Source of the DNA: an uncultured Bacteroidales bacterium
GTDB taxonomy: Bacteria > Bacteroidota > Bacteroidia > Bacteroidales > FEN-979
Length of the DNA: 64,000 bases
Reading direction: 5' to 3'
Assembly (NCBI GenBank): GCA_903887775.1
Contig: CAISRB010000024.1
Location: 1 to 64,000, forward strand
The stretch's first letter is position 1, and every line of letters starts with the position of its first letter. Below are positions 28,870 through 38,028 of the stretch, one piece after another. The notes beneath the pieces are model-generated. The model ran no database searches and had not been told where the DNA came from. It saw only the letters and a program-made list of their open reading frames with translations. A program made the position numbers and the translations under genes.

Positions 28870-29017
28870 AAATACAAAACCGTAAGGTTGATGGCCCGAC
28901 CTAACTCAATATAATATAAGTGCCTGAGAATTAATTTTTAATAAAACCTAACATTATCCAAATAGTACTGATATTCAGCAGGTTGATATTTTAAAATGTT
29001 AAAAAATCTTAAAATTC

Positions 29018-29048
29018 TTTGGCAGGTACCTGAAAATTATTTCCTTTG
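29018..29048 (+). promoter_or_regulatory. Candidate promoter of acpP-fabF-rnc
   Basis: TTTG-N19-TTCCTTTG (one mismatch to TAnnTTTG), 32 bp before acpP. Confidence 0.4.
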
Positions 29049-29079
29049 CACTCCTTTTAACCAAAAAATTTAAAAAAAC

Positions 29080-29316
29080 ATGTCTGACATTGCAGCAAAA
29101 GTAAAAGCTATCATTGTTGATAAGCTTGGTGTTGATGAAAGTGAAGTTACACCTGAAGCAAGTTTCACAAATGACCTGGGTGCTGACTCCCTGGACACTG
29201 TTGAACTGATCATGGAATTTGAAAAGGAATTCGATATTGCCATCCCCGACGATCAGGCCGAAAAGATCAGTACAGTAGGTGAAGCAATTGCTTACATTGA
29301 AAACAACACCAAGTAA
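29080..29316 (+). CDS. acpP: Acyl carrier protein
   Basis: [22 protein letters not shown]. Confidence 0.98.
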   Translation: MSDIAAKVKAIIVDKLGVDESEVTPEASFTNDLGADSLDTVELIMEFEKEFDIAIPDDQAEKISTVGEAIAYIENNTK

Positions 29317-29407
29317 GGATTTCTACGCTTGTATTGTATGATGACAAACACTTCCTTAACAGGGAGTCTCCTTTAACAAATGTAATTTAACCATCAATCA
29401 GAAAGCT

Positions 29408-30649
29408 TTGAGACGAGTTGTTATAACTGGCCTTGGCGCGATTACACCGCTGGGGAATTCGGTCGATGAGTATTGGAATAATCTGGTTAAAGGAGTAAGT
29501 GGTGCAGGCCCGATCACCCGCTTCGATTCCTCTAAATTTAAAACCCGCTTTGCCTGCGAGGTCAAAAATTTCAACCCTGAAGATTATTTCGACCGAAAAG
29601 AAGTTCGTAAATACGACCGTTATGCCCACTTCGGAATAGTTTGTGCCGACCAGGCTATTATAAATTCGGGAATGGATCTTGAAAAGGTCGATAAAGACCG
29701 GATTGGGGTTATCTGGTCTTCTGGCATCGGCGGTTTGGATACTTTCCAGCAGGAGGTATCAGGTTTTGCATTAGGCGACGGGACTCCCCGCTTCAACCCG
29801 TTTTTCATTCCAAAGATGATCGCTGACATTGCAGCAGGTCATATTTCGATTAAATATGGTTTTCGGGGACCGAACTTTGCGATCGTTTCGGCCTGTGCAT
29901 CTTCTGCTAACTCACTGGTGGATGCCATGCTTTATATTAGGAACAACATGGCCGATGTTTTTGTAGCCGGTGGATCCGAGGCTGCTATTACTCCTGTCGG
30001 TATTGGCGGGTTTAATGCGATGCATGCCTTGTCGACCCGTAACGATGATCCAGCCACTGCTTCAAGGCCGTTTGATAAAGATCGTGACGGTTTTGTCATG
30101 GGAGAAGGAGCGGGCGGCCTTATCCTTGAAGAACTTGAACATGCGAAAGCACGCGGAGCCACGATCTATGCTGAAGTTGCCGGAGGCGGGGTTTCTGCCG
30201 ACGCTTATCATATGACTGCTCCTCATCCCGAAGGTATGGGAGCAATCCTCGCAATGCGCCATGCCCTGGCAGATGCAGGAATGAAACTCGAAGATATCGA
30301 TCACATTAATACCCACGGCACATCAACCCCGGTTGGCGATATTGCCGAACCAAAAGCAATTCTTGGACTTTTCGGGGAACATGCATACCGGATCAATATC
30401 AATTCAACGAAGTCGATGACCGGCCACCTTCTGGGCGCTGCCGGCGCAATCGAAGCTATCGCATCGGTTATGGCTGTAAGGAATAATATTGTTCCTCCTA
30501 CGATTAATCATTTCACCGATGATCCTGAGCTGGACAGTAAACTGAATTTTACTTTCCACAAAGCCCAGGAAAGAGTTGTGAACGTTGCACTCAGCAATAC
30601 TTTCGGTTTCGGCGGACATAATGCCACGCTGATCGTAAAAAAATATTAA
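29408..30649 (+). CDS. fabF: 3-oxoacyl-ACP synthase II
   Basis: MRRVVITGLGAITPLGNSV (TTG start), SACASSANSL, NTHGTSTPVGD. Confidence 0.97.
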   Translation: MRRVVITGLGAITPLGNSVDEYWNNLVKGVSGAGPITRFDSSKFKTRFACEVKNFNPEDYFDRKEVRKYDRYAHFGIVCADQAIINSGMDLEKVDKDRIGVIWSSGIGGLDTFQQEVSGFALGDGTPRFNPFFIPKMIADIAAGHISIKYGFRGPNFAIVSACASSANSLVDAMLYIRNNMADVFVAGGSEAAITPVGIGGFNAMHALSTRNDDPATASRPFDKDRDGFVMGEGAGGLILEELEHAKARGATIYAEVAGGGVSADAYHMTAPHPEGMGAILAMRHALADAGMKLEDIDHINTHGTSTPVGDIAEPKAILGLFGEHAYRININSTKSMTGHLLGAAGAIEAIASVMAVRNNIVPPTINHFTDDPELDSKLNFTFHKAQERVVNVALSNTFGFGGHNATLIVKKY

Positions 30650-30659
30650 GCGCCTTGCT

Positions 30660-31403
30660 TTGAAGTTCCGGACATTAAAAACGGTCCTCTTCGTTAATCA
30701 TTCCGACAAACATCTGAAACATGCCATCAGGAATATTTTTGGGTTTCGTCCCGGAAATATTTTTTTATACCGGCTTGCATTTACACATAAGTCGGCCAGC
30801 CAGGAAACCATCAGAAACCTCCGGATAAATAACGAACGACTTGAATTTCTGGGTGATGCAATACTCGATGCAGTCACGGCCGATTTTCTTTTCAAGACAT
30901 TCCCAGCCAGGGATGAAGGCTTTCTTACAGAAATGCGTTCCAAACTGGTCAGCAGGGCCCAATTGAACAAGCTTTCCCAGAGAATGGGAATAGATAATCT
31001 CATCCAGCTCGAGAACTCTTCATCGGGCGTGTTCCGGTCCTTTAAGGGCGACGCTTTTGAAGCCCTGATAGGAGCGATCTACCTCGACAAAGGTTTCAAT
31101 TTCACCCGCAGGATCATCCTCAAAAAAATAATAAACCATTATATTGACATCAACGAACTTGTGAACCAGGAAGTGAACTTTAAAAGCAAGGTTATTGAAT
31201 GGGCGCAGAAAGAGAAAAAGCAACTCAGCTTTAATGTCCTTGAGGAGATCGGCAGCGGTTATAAAAAACAATATCTCGTTGAGTTAACTATCGAAGGACT
31301 GCAACCGGCAAGGGGACAGGATTATTCGATTAAGGGAGCAGAACAGAATGCCTCTGAGAAAGTCTGGCAAAAAATAAACGGGGAAAGCTTGGAAAAGACT
31401 TGA
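30660..31403 (+). CDS. rnc: Ribonuclease III
   Basis: NERLEFLGDAILDAV, FEALIGAIYLDKG, C-terminal dsRBD; follows fabF. Confidence 0.95.
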   Translation: MKFRTLKTVLFVNHSDKHLKHAIRNIFGFRPGNIFLYRLAFTHKSASQETIRNLRINNERLEFLGDAILDAVTADFLFKTFPARDEGFLTEMRSKLVSRAQLNKLSQRMGIDNLIQLENSSSGVFRSFKGDAFEALIGAIYLDKGFNFTRRIILKKIINHYIDINELVNQEVNFKSKVIEWAQKEKKQLSFNVLEEIGSGYKKQYLVELTIEGLQPARGQDYSIKGAEQNASEKVWQKINGESLEKT

Positions 31404-31440
31404 TATTTGATTATATTTGTTATGATCAATCGTTCTGATT

Positions 31441-31905
31441 ATGGCAAAAAAATTCATGCTTGAATCACGAGCTGAACCTTCGTTTTATACTCTTGCCGCA
31501 GTTTCCTGCCATCTGAAAGATTACCGCCTGTCGTTTTTACTTAACCAGAAGCTGCCTGCCGGCTTCAGGAAAATGGATGATTTCCATGGCCATTACAGTC
31601 TTTATTTTTATCTGGATGAAGAATGCCGGAATTCATATTACCTTGTTAGTAACCGGAGCGAGGAAAAAGTTCTTTTTCCTGAACTCAAACAAACCGATTT
31701 TGTGATCCTGGTGGAAGGTCAGTATAAGAAAAACCAGCTTAACTACCTGATCAGTACCATCAAATCGATACCAAATGTACTGACCACTTTTGAGATCCAG
31801 GCTGAAAGCCTGAAAAATTTTTCAGGCTTCCTGGCTGATCTTGAACTTCATTTTTTAAATCTTAAAATAGAAAGCAAGCCCAAATTAGTATTTACTAAAA
31901 AGTAA
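31441..31905 (+). CDS. IPExxxVDY-like conserved Bacteroidota protein
   Basis: SCHLKDYRLSFLLNQKL motif; located after rnc. Confidence 0.65.
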   Translation: MAKKFMLESRAEPSFYTLAAVSCHLKDYRLSFLLNQKLPAGFRKMDDFHGHYSLYFYLDEECRNSYYLVSNRSEEKVLFPELKQTDFVILVEGQYKKNQLNYLISTIKSIPNVLTTFEIQAESLKNFSGFLADLELHFLNLKIESKPKLVFTKK

Positions 31906-31915
31906 GGAGGTGCAT

Positions 31916-32245
31916 ATGTTTGAAGAATTAAAGAAATCGCTTGATAAAGGAATCGAATATGCCTTTATGACAACCGACAAGCTTGCAAAAGCAGCCAGGG
32001 ATATGGCAAAGGAAAATAATCTGACAAAAGAGGAAGCCAAAAAACTGCTCGACCTTCTTGTTAAGAAATCCGAAGAAACGAAGAAAAACCTGGAGGTGAA
32101 TTTCCAGGAGCTGGTTAAAACCACACTTCACAAGATGAATGTCCCGACTAAGGAAGAGATCCGGAGCCTGGAGGCAAGGATCAAGAAGCTCGAAGCGAAG
32201 AAAGTCCCGGTGAAGACGGCAAAGAAACCGGTAAAGAAAGTATAA
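31916..32245 (+). CDS. Phasin-like coiled-coil protein
   Basis: Amphipathic, Lys/Ala-rich; NNLTKEEAKKLLDLLVKKSEETKK; PVKTAKKPVKKV tail; AAGGAGG before ATG. Confidence 0.65.
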   Translation: MFEELKKSLDKGIEYAFMTTDKLAKAARDMAKENNLTKEEAKKLLDLLVKKSEETKKNLEVNFQELVKTTLHKMNVPTKEEIRSLEARIKKLEAKKVPVKTAKKPVKKV

Positions 32246-32253
32246 ACAATTAG

Positions 32254-32307
32254 CGAAATGTGAAAAGCGAAAAGCGAAATGTTTCGCTTTTCGCTTTTCA
32301 CATTTCG
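32254..32307. repeat. Perfect intergenic palindrome: 26-bp arms, 2-nt centre
   Basis: CGAAATGTGAAAAGCGAAAAGCGAAA-tg-TTTCGCTTTTCGCTTTTCACATTTCG. Confidence 0.97.
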
Positions 32308-32323
32308 TTTTTATCATTGAGTT

Positions 32324-33973
32324 ATGCGAATCTCCCAAATCGGACTGGCCATGCATGAACTCGGAAGAGCCAGGGAAATACTGGGTGTTTTATTCAAATA
32401 CGGGTTCCAGGACTGGGTCAGTAAAAATGGATTGGGCAAGTACCTTGTGACGAAGAAACGCTTTGCCCGAATTGAGCAATACAATCAGTGGGAGAGGATC
32501 AGGATGGCTGTGGAGGAGCTTGGCCCCACATTTATAAAATTCGGTCAGATACTGGCCGACCGGCCTGATATCCTCGATGAAGATCTCAGGAATGAACTTA
32601 AAAAACTCCAGGATGCTGCCGACCCCATGCCTGATGACATTGCCATTGCCTTTATTGAAAAAAACATCCATTGTTCCGTCGCCGACGTTTTCAGCAAATT
32701 TGACACCAACAGGCTGGCATCTGCCTCTATGGCACAGACCTACCGTGCAACTCTTCTGAACGGGGAAGAAGTTTGCGTTAAGATCCAGAGGCCGGGGATT
32801 GATAAAAAGATCAATCTTGACCTCCATCTCATGAATTATTTTGCCATTCGCATGCAAAAGAATAACCCCGAGATGGAAGCCATCAATGTAATTGGTATCG
32901 TTAAAGAATTCGGTAACACAATTAAAAAAGAACTGGATTTCAGGCATGAAGCGGCAAGCGTGATCAGGTTCAGGCATAATTTTGAGGACGATCCGGATAT
33001 TTATGTCCCGAAAATATTTACGCAGTTTACAAACCAGTATGTACTGGTTGAAGAATATGTTAGCGGGATCAAGGTTTCAGACATGGCATCACTTAACGCT
33101 TCCGGCCTTGATACATTCCAGCTTGCGAAAAATGCCGTCAGGCTGATGTTTGACCAGCTTTTTAAACATGGATTCTTCCATGCCGATCCGCATCCGGGAA
33201 ATATATTCGTACTTCCCGGTAATGTGATCAGTTTTATTGATTTTGGCATGATGGGTTCGTTAAGGGACGAGCACCTGAATTTTCTTGGGAAATACACTTT
33301 AGGCTATCTGGAGAGAGATGCACGTGGCATGACGGAAGCACTTCTGCTGGTTTCCGGAAAGAGGCATTTTGCGAGGTCCAGCGAACTGGAACATCAGATC
33401 AAGGACCTGCTTGCACATTACAAGTATCTTTCTATCGAAGAAATGGATTTCGGGAAGATCATGAACGAATCGGTTGATATACTTGTCCAATATGGTTTGC
33501 GGATGCCTCAGGGGATCTACCTCCTGGCCAAAGCGCTGATGGGAATAGAAAGAGTTGCGGTCGTCCTGAACCCGGGCATCGATTTTGCCGGTGAAATGAG
33601 GCCATATGCAACCGAGCTTATTTCACGGCAATTCGACCCGAAAGTGATTGCACGTGAAGTATTCGATTCGCTGAAAGAATATTACAGGCTCGTTACAGAG
33701 ATCCCGGCCGATCTCAACGAGATCATCAGTAAAATAAAGGAAGGCCGTTTTAAAACCCAGATCGAGCTCAAAGGCTTCGAGCCCCTGATCGAACATATAG
33801 ATGCTTTTGGGAACCGTCTTTCGATTGCTATCGTTCTTGCGGCCCTGATCATCGGTGCATCGATACTTTCACAGTGGGAACAGGTTCGCTGGATCGGCAC
33901 TGCAGTGTTCGGCCTTGCAGGTATATTCGGGTTCTGGATGCTGGTGAAACTTTTGCGAAAGAATAAGTTCTGA
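32324..33973 (+). CDS. ABC1/AarF/UbiB-family atypical kinase-like protein
   Basis: GPTFIKFGQILADRPDIL, ASMAQTYRATL, FFHADPHPGNIFV, FIDFGMMG; C-terminal TM segments. Confidence 0.93.
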   Translation: MRISQIGLAMHELGRAREILGVLFKYGFQDWVSKNGLGKYLVTKKRFARIEQYNQWERIRMAVEELGPTFIKFGQILADRPDILDEDLRNELKKLQDAADPMPDDIAIAFIEKNIHCSVADVFSKFDTNRLASASMAQTYRATLLNGEEVCVKIQRPGIDKKINLDLHLMNYFAIRMQKNNPEMEAINVIGIVKEFGNTIKKELDFRHEAASVIRFRHNFEDDPDIYVPKIFTQFTNQYVLVEEYVSGIKVSDMASLNASGLDTFQLAKNAVRLMFDQLFKHGFFHADPHPGNIFVLPGNVISFIDFGMMGSLRDEHLNFLGKYTLGYLERDARGMTEALLLVSGKRHFARSSELEHQIKDLLAHYKYLSIEEMDFGKIMNESVDILVQYGLRMPQGIYLLAKALMGIERVAVVLNPGIDFAGEMRPYATELISRQFDPKVIAREVFDSLKEYYRLVTEIPADLNEIISKIKEGRFKTQIELKGFEPLIEHIDAFGNRLSIAIVLAALIIGASILSQWEQVRWIGTAVFGLAGIFGFWMLVKLLRKNKF

Positions 33974-34062
33974 ATTTCGAATTTCGAATTTCGAATAACG
34001 AATGTCGAATTATGATTTTTTTCACAGTTCGACATTCAACATTCAATATTCGCTATTCGATA
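33974..34062. repeat. TTTCGAAT/ATTCGATA short-word repeat with inverted arms between convergent genes
   Basis: gaatttcgaatttcgaatttcgaataacgaatgtcgaa...; AATGTCGAA (34001-34009) pairs with TTCGACATT (34028-34036). Confidence 0.85.
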
Positions 34063-35085
34063 TTAAATAGTCCCCGTAAACTGCTTGAGGAATCTGAGGT
34101 CGTTTTCGAAAAACAGCCTCAGGTCGCGTACCTGGTACTTCAGCAGGGTGACCCGTTCAATACCCATACCAAAAGCAAATCCTGTGTAAATCGTACTGTC
34201 AATCCCGCAATTGTCAAGCACTGCAGGGTCTACCATCCCGCAACCCAGGATCTCAACCCAGCCGGTATATTTGCATATATTACATCCCTTACCTCCACAG
34301 ATATTACAGGAAACATCAAGTTCTCCCGACGGTTCGGTAAAGGGGAAAAAAGACGGCCGGAGGCGAATCTCAGTACTTTCGCCGAACATCTCCCTTGCAA
34401 AATACAATAAGGTCTGTTTAAGGTCCATGAACGAGACATTCTTGTCAACGTACAAACCCTCAACCTGGTGAAAGATGCAATGCGCCCTTGCCGAAATAGC
34501 TTCGTTTCTGAATACCCTGCCCGGAAAGATTTTCCTGATCGGTGGCTGTTCAGTCTCCATCGTTCTTATCTGGACTGATGAAGTATGAGTGCGGAGCAGG
34601 ATCTCGGGGTCCCTGGCAATGAAAAAAGTATCCTGCATATCCCTGGCCGGATGTTCAGGGGGGAAATTCAGAGCGCTGAAATTATGCCAGTCATCCTCGA
34701 TCTCCGGGCCCTCGGCAACAGTATATCCGATCTGCCCGAAAATTCGAATGATCTCATTCCTTACTATTGAAAGCGGATGGCGTGTCCCGGGTGCCATATG
34801 ATCGACCGGAAGACTAAGGTCAGCAGACTCATCGTTGGCTTCCTTGTTGCCCTCAAATGCCGATTTCAGGTTCTCGATCTTCAGCTGGGCCGCATTCTTC
34901 AGATGGTTGAGCAATAGGCCCATCTCCTTTTTCTGTTCGGCCGGGACATTCCGGAATTCATCAAACAAAACAGAGATAAGCCCCTTCTTGCTGAGATACT
35001 TCAGCCGAAGCTGTTCCACGTCGCCGGGCAAGTCAGCCTTAAGATTGCTAATCTCCTCTGTGAGATATTTTATACGTTCGAGCAC
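34063..35085 (-). CDS. pheS: Phenylalanyl-tRNA synthetase alpha subunit
   Basis: HPLSIVRNEI, ARDMQDTFFI, LRTHTSSVQIRTM, FAFGMGIERVTLLKY. Confidence 0.97.
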   Translation of the reverse strand: MLERIKYLTEEISNLKADLPGDVEQLRLKYLSKKGLISVLFDEFRNVPAEQKKEMGLLLNHLKNAAQLKIENLKSAFEGNKEANDESADLSLPVDHMAPGTRHPLSIVRNEIIRIFGQIGYTVAEGPEIEDDWHNFSALNFPPEHPARDMQDTFFIARDPEILLRTHTSSVQIRTMETEQPPIRKIFPGRVFRNEAISARAHCIFHQVEGLYVDKNVSFMDLKQTLLYFAREMFGESTEIRLRPSFFPFTEPSGELDVSCNICGGKGCNICKYTGWVEILGCGMVDPAVLDNCGIDSTIYTGFAFGMGIERVTLLKYQVRDLRLFFENDLRFLKQFTGTI

Positions 35086-35103
35086 GGCTTGACGAATTAC
35101 GAG

Positions 35104-35153
35104 TTACGAATTACGATTTACGAATGATATCTGAAAGAAATCGTAATTCGTAA
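35104..35153. repeat. Inverted repeat built from a TTACGAA word
   Basis: TTACGAATTACGATTT (35104-35119) and AAATCGTAATTCGTAA (35138-35153), 16-bp perfect arms. Confidence 0.92.
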
Positions 35154-35175
35154 ACCGTATTCGTAAATCAGGATT

Positions 35176-35811
35176 TTAATCCGCTAATTTGATTGTCATC
35201 TTCAGGTCCTTCTTCGGCCTGTCGTTCTGGTCGCGTTCAACATTAGCGATCTTATCAATGATATCAAGGCCTTCGGTTATCTCTCCGTAAACGGTATATC
35301 CGCCATCAAGAAAAGGAGTTCCACCAATAGTCTCATAGATCTTTTTCTGCTCATCGGTATACTTTGCCGGGAGTGAAGAAGCGGGGTATTTTTTGCCTTC
35401 AACAATATAGAACTGGCATCCGGAGGAGGCTTTTTTAGGGTTTACATTGTCGCCCTGCCTTGCAGCTGCAAGAGCACCTTTTTTATGGATGAAGGCAGGA
35501 TTGAATTCAGCGGGAACAGTATAGCCGGCATCACCGGAACCAAGCTGCTGGCCTGGTTTTGCATTCTTAGAATCCGGGTCGCCACCCTGTATCATAAACT
35601 GGGGAATTACCCTGTGAAACAGGGTCCCGTTGTAAAAGCCCTGCTTTACAAGCTTTACAAAATTATCACGGTGCTGGGGCGTTTCATTGTACAGAAAACC
35701 CTTCATGTCACCATAGTCGGTATGAATTACGAATTTTACCACTTTCTGGGAGGTTTTAGTTTGAGACATAGTTGAAATACTGAAAACAAGAATACTTGCT
35801 AAGAAGAACAA
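35176..35811 (-). CDS. Peptidyl-prolyl cis-trans isomerase, cyclophilin type
   Basis: FHRVIPQFMIQGGD, SGCQFYIV, YTVYGEITEGLDIIDKI; exact start uncertain. Confidence 0.93.
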   Translation of the reverse strand: MFFLASILVFSISTMSQTKTSQKVVKFVIHTDYGDMKGFLYNETPQHRDNFVKLVKQGFYNGTLFHRVIPQFMIQGGDPDSKNAKPGQQLGSGDAGYTVPAEFNPAFIHKKGALAAARQGDNVNPKKASSGCQFYIVEGKKYPASSLPAKYTDEQKKIYETIGGTPFLDGGYTVYGEITEGLDIIDKIANVERDQNDRPKKDLKMTIKLAD

Positions 35812-36064
35812 TACGATTTTTTTCGTGAGTCAATAATTTGTTTTTAATGGTTACATCAAATACCCCTATTGTCTTTCCCGGTTTGCAATAACGCTGTTAA
35901 CCCGGGTATTTCTTATAAATTCTGTTTAAGATCAGGCTGCAAATTTAAGGAATTTTTTCTCAGAACTTATCCACAAAGATGTGAAGTGTGACAGTAAATG
36001 AAGTAATTTTAAATCCAGCATTAAAACATTTGGCATTCAGGGCTTAACGCCGGCCTTGATAAAT

Positions 36065-36868
36065 ATGGATAAAAGTATTATCACCCGGGAATTGCAGATA
36101 CTGCTCGAAGCAATCAACGAACAGTTTGAGATCATCAGGGAATATGAGGATTTTATACCTCAGATCGAATTTGACATGATCATGGAGAATGTTCGTAAAC
36201 TTTACGAAACCTTTCACCGTCTTCAACGTTTGAATGATCCCCTGCTTTTCGTGGAAAAAAAGATTTCGGTTCCGCAGGACATTAAAAAATCAATATCCGC
36301 TCCCCCAACTTTTAAACCTGTAAAATTGCCCGGCATGCAGCAGGAAGCCGTCCCGGAGATAAAGTCAGAACCTGTTAAAATGCCTGAACCGGAACATTTC
36401 TTCGAATCTCTTCCTGAGTCAGAACCTCAGCCATTACCGGTTACATCGACGAAGCAGCCGGTAATCAACGGGCCCATTATTCATCCGCCAATTCCGATGA
36501 GGCCTTTGGTTAAAAAGGAAGCCCAGTCGAAGCGTCATGCTGAAACCGCAGAACTCGAGCTTTTCTCCAGGGAGGAACCCGTGTTTAATATCAAACTGAA
36601 GGAAGCAAGAGAGAAAAGCCTGGGCCCCAAGGTTTCGAGGCATGAAAGTTTTAAAGCGGCAATCGGTATCAACGATAAATTCATGTTCATCAACGAGCTC
36701 TTCGACGGGAACCTTCGTGAATATAATGAAAGTGTAGAAACACTCAGCGGTTTTAAAACATTACCCCAGGCTCAGGAATACCTTGATCTTTTAAGGCGAA
36801 GGAATAGCTGGAACTCGGCATCAAATTCCTTTAAAAGGATAAAAGAACTGGTAGAAAAACGCTTCTGA
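36065..36868 (+). CDS. Conserved hypothetical with Pro-rich linker and FMFINELFDGNLREYNESVETL C-terminal motif
   Basis: Long ORF; low-complexity centre, structured C-terminus. Confidence 0.65.
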   Translation: MDKSIITRELQILLEAINEQFEIIREYEDFIPQIEFDMIMENVRKLYETFHRLQRLNDPLLFVEKKISVPQDIKKSISAPPTFKPVKLPGMQQEAVPEIKSEPVKMPEPEHFFESLPESEPQPLPVTSTKQPVINGPIIHPPIPMRPLVKKEAQSKRHAETAELELFSREEPVFNIKLKEAREKSLGPKVSRHESFKAAIGINDKFMFINELFDGNLREYNESVETLSGFKTLPQAQEYLDLLRRRNSWNSASNSFKRIKELVEKRF

Positions 36869-36880
36869 ATTATCAATCCT

Positions 36881-37510
36881 TTATTTCTTTGCCACTGCAT
36901 TGATCAGGCCATTGGTTTGCCAGTCGGCATAGATTTTCTGGGCAAGCTGCAATGCCGATTGATCCACGTATTGAGGGTCGGTTACAGTAATATCGGCAGT
37001 CCAGATGGCACCATCGCTCTTTTTAATATTGTATAATACCGATTTGATGTTTACTGTCGAAGTAGTACTCCAGTATCCGCCCGAATATACTCCTCCACCG
37101 TAAAATCCGCCGCCCCAGCCCCAGCCGCCACCCCAGCCGCCGTAATACGTTGCAGGGACATAGTTGGCTTCTTTGTCGGTACCGGTATATTTGAATATAA
37201 GAACCGCATCGGCACCAAGACTGTCGATCTTGGCTTTAACCTGTTCTACAGTATATGACTTCGATGGGTTCAGAAATTCCAGGGAACCGAGGCTTTTCAG
37301 TCCTTGCTGGGAAAAATAGGCGCACATCGACTGCTCAAAAGGTTTCACATATTCCAGCTTTGAAAACATGGGAATAACAACAACCTTCGAAATCTGTGAA
37401 TGATCGTCGGGGTTTTTCCAGCTTGTAAGTGTAATGGGCGAACTGCAGGAAAGCAATAGCATCAGTGCAATTATTCCAAGGATGCCGGCAGGTAATGTAA
37501 ATTTTTTCAT
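36881..37510 (-). CDS. Hypothetical lipoprotein with Gly/Trp/Tyr-rich insert
   Basis: Lipobox LLLSCSSP; YYGGWGGGWGWGGGFYGGGVYSGGYW. Confidence 0.7.
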   Translation of the reverse strand: MKKFTLPAGILGIIALMLLLSCSSPITLTSWKNPDDHSQISKVVVIPMFSKLEYVKPFEQSMCAYFSQQGLKSLGSLEFLNPSKSYTVEQVKAKIDSLGADAVLIFKYTGTDKEANYVPATYYGGWGGGWGWGGGFYGGGVYSGGYWSTTSTVNIKSVLYNIKKSDGAIWTADITVTDPQYVDQSALQLAQKIYADWQTNGLINAVAKK

Positions 37511-37536
37511 ACTAAATGGTTTTTAGAATAATTAAA

Positions 37537-37917
37537 TTAATCTTTATAAAAAGTATATAAGGCACCGAAGTAATATTCATCCCAGCCATTTGTAAAGTCT
37601 TTATATTCCTTGTCGGGGATGTTGGTATGTCTAAGCTCGGCGGAAGTCCCATCTCCTTCGGGATGCAGAATAATGGTGACAATTGATTCTTCGGGTTGTC
37701 CGTCGAAATACCATTGCTGGACTATTTTTTTGTCTTCTTCGAATTCGATGTTTCTTCCAACGATGCTGCCATCCCAGAGTGAAAACTCAGAACCTGCCTG
37801 GGTTGACATGACTGCGGGATCACCTGTCCACAGCTGAAGAGTGACCGGGTTGGTCAGGGCTGTATATACGTCATGAGGCGGGGCGGGGATATGGTAATAT
37901 TTCTTGAATTCTTTCAT
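37537..37917 (-). CDS. SRPBCC/AHSA1-like domain protein
   Basis: KKYYHIPAPPHDVYTALTNPVTLQLWTGDPA...WDEYYFGALYTFYK. Confidence 0.85.
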   Translation of the reverse strand: MKEFKKYYHIPAPPHDVYTALTNPVTLQLWTGDPAVMSTQAGSEFSLWDGSIVGRNIEFEEDKKIVQQWYFDGQPEESIVTIILHPEGDGTSAELRHTNIPDKEYKDFTNGWDEYYFGALYTFYKD

Positions 37918-38028
37918 GTTTCTCCTGCTTAAACGGTCGGGCAGTTTTTCCTTTACTTCAAAGGTAATAAAATGTTTTCACTTTTATTCATCACCACTTC
38001 GCTTACAAAAGAATGAACCTGGAAGTTT

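Noticed and set aside
35701-35830. Frameshift or pseudogene at the cyclophilin start
   Set aside because: RKKIVLFFLASILVF reads through in frame, but no ATG precedes it; more likely a non-ATG or mis-assigned start than a broken gene.
37040-37140. Gly/Trp-rich insert at 36881-37510 as a prion- or silk-like element
   Set aside because: Short low-complexity loop in an otherwise ordinary lipoprotein; nothing further supports a special role.
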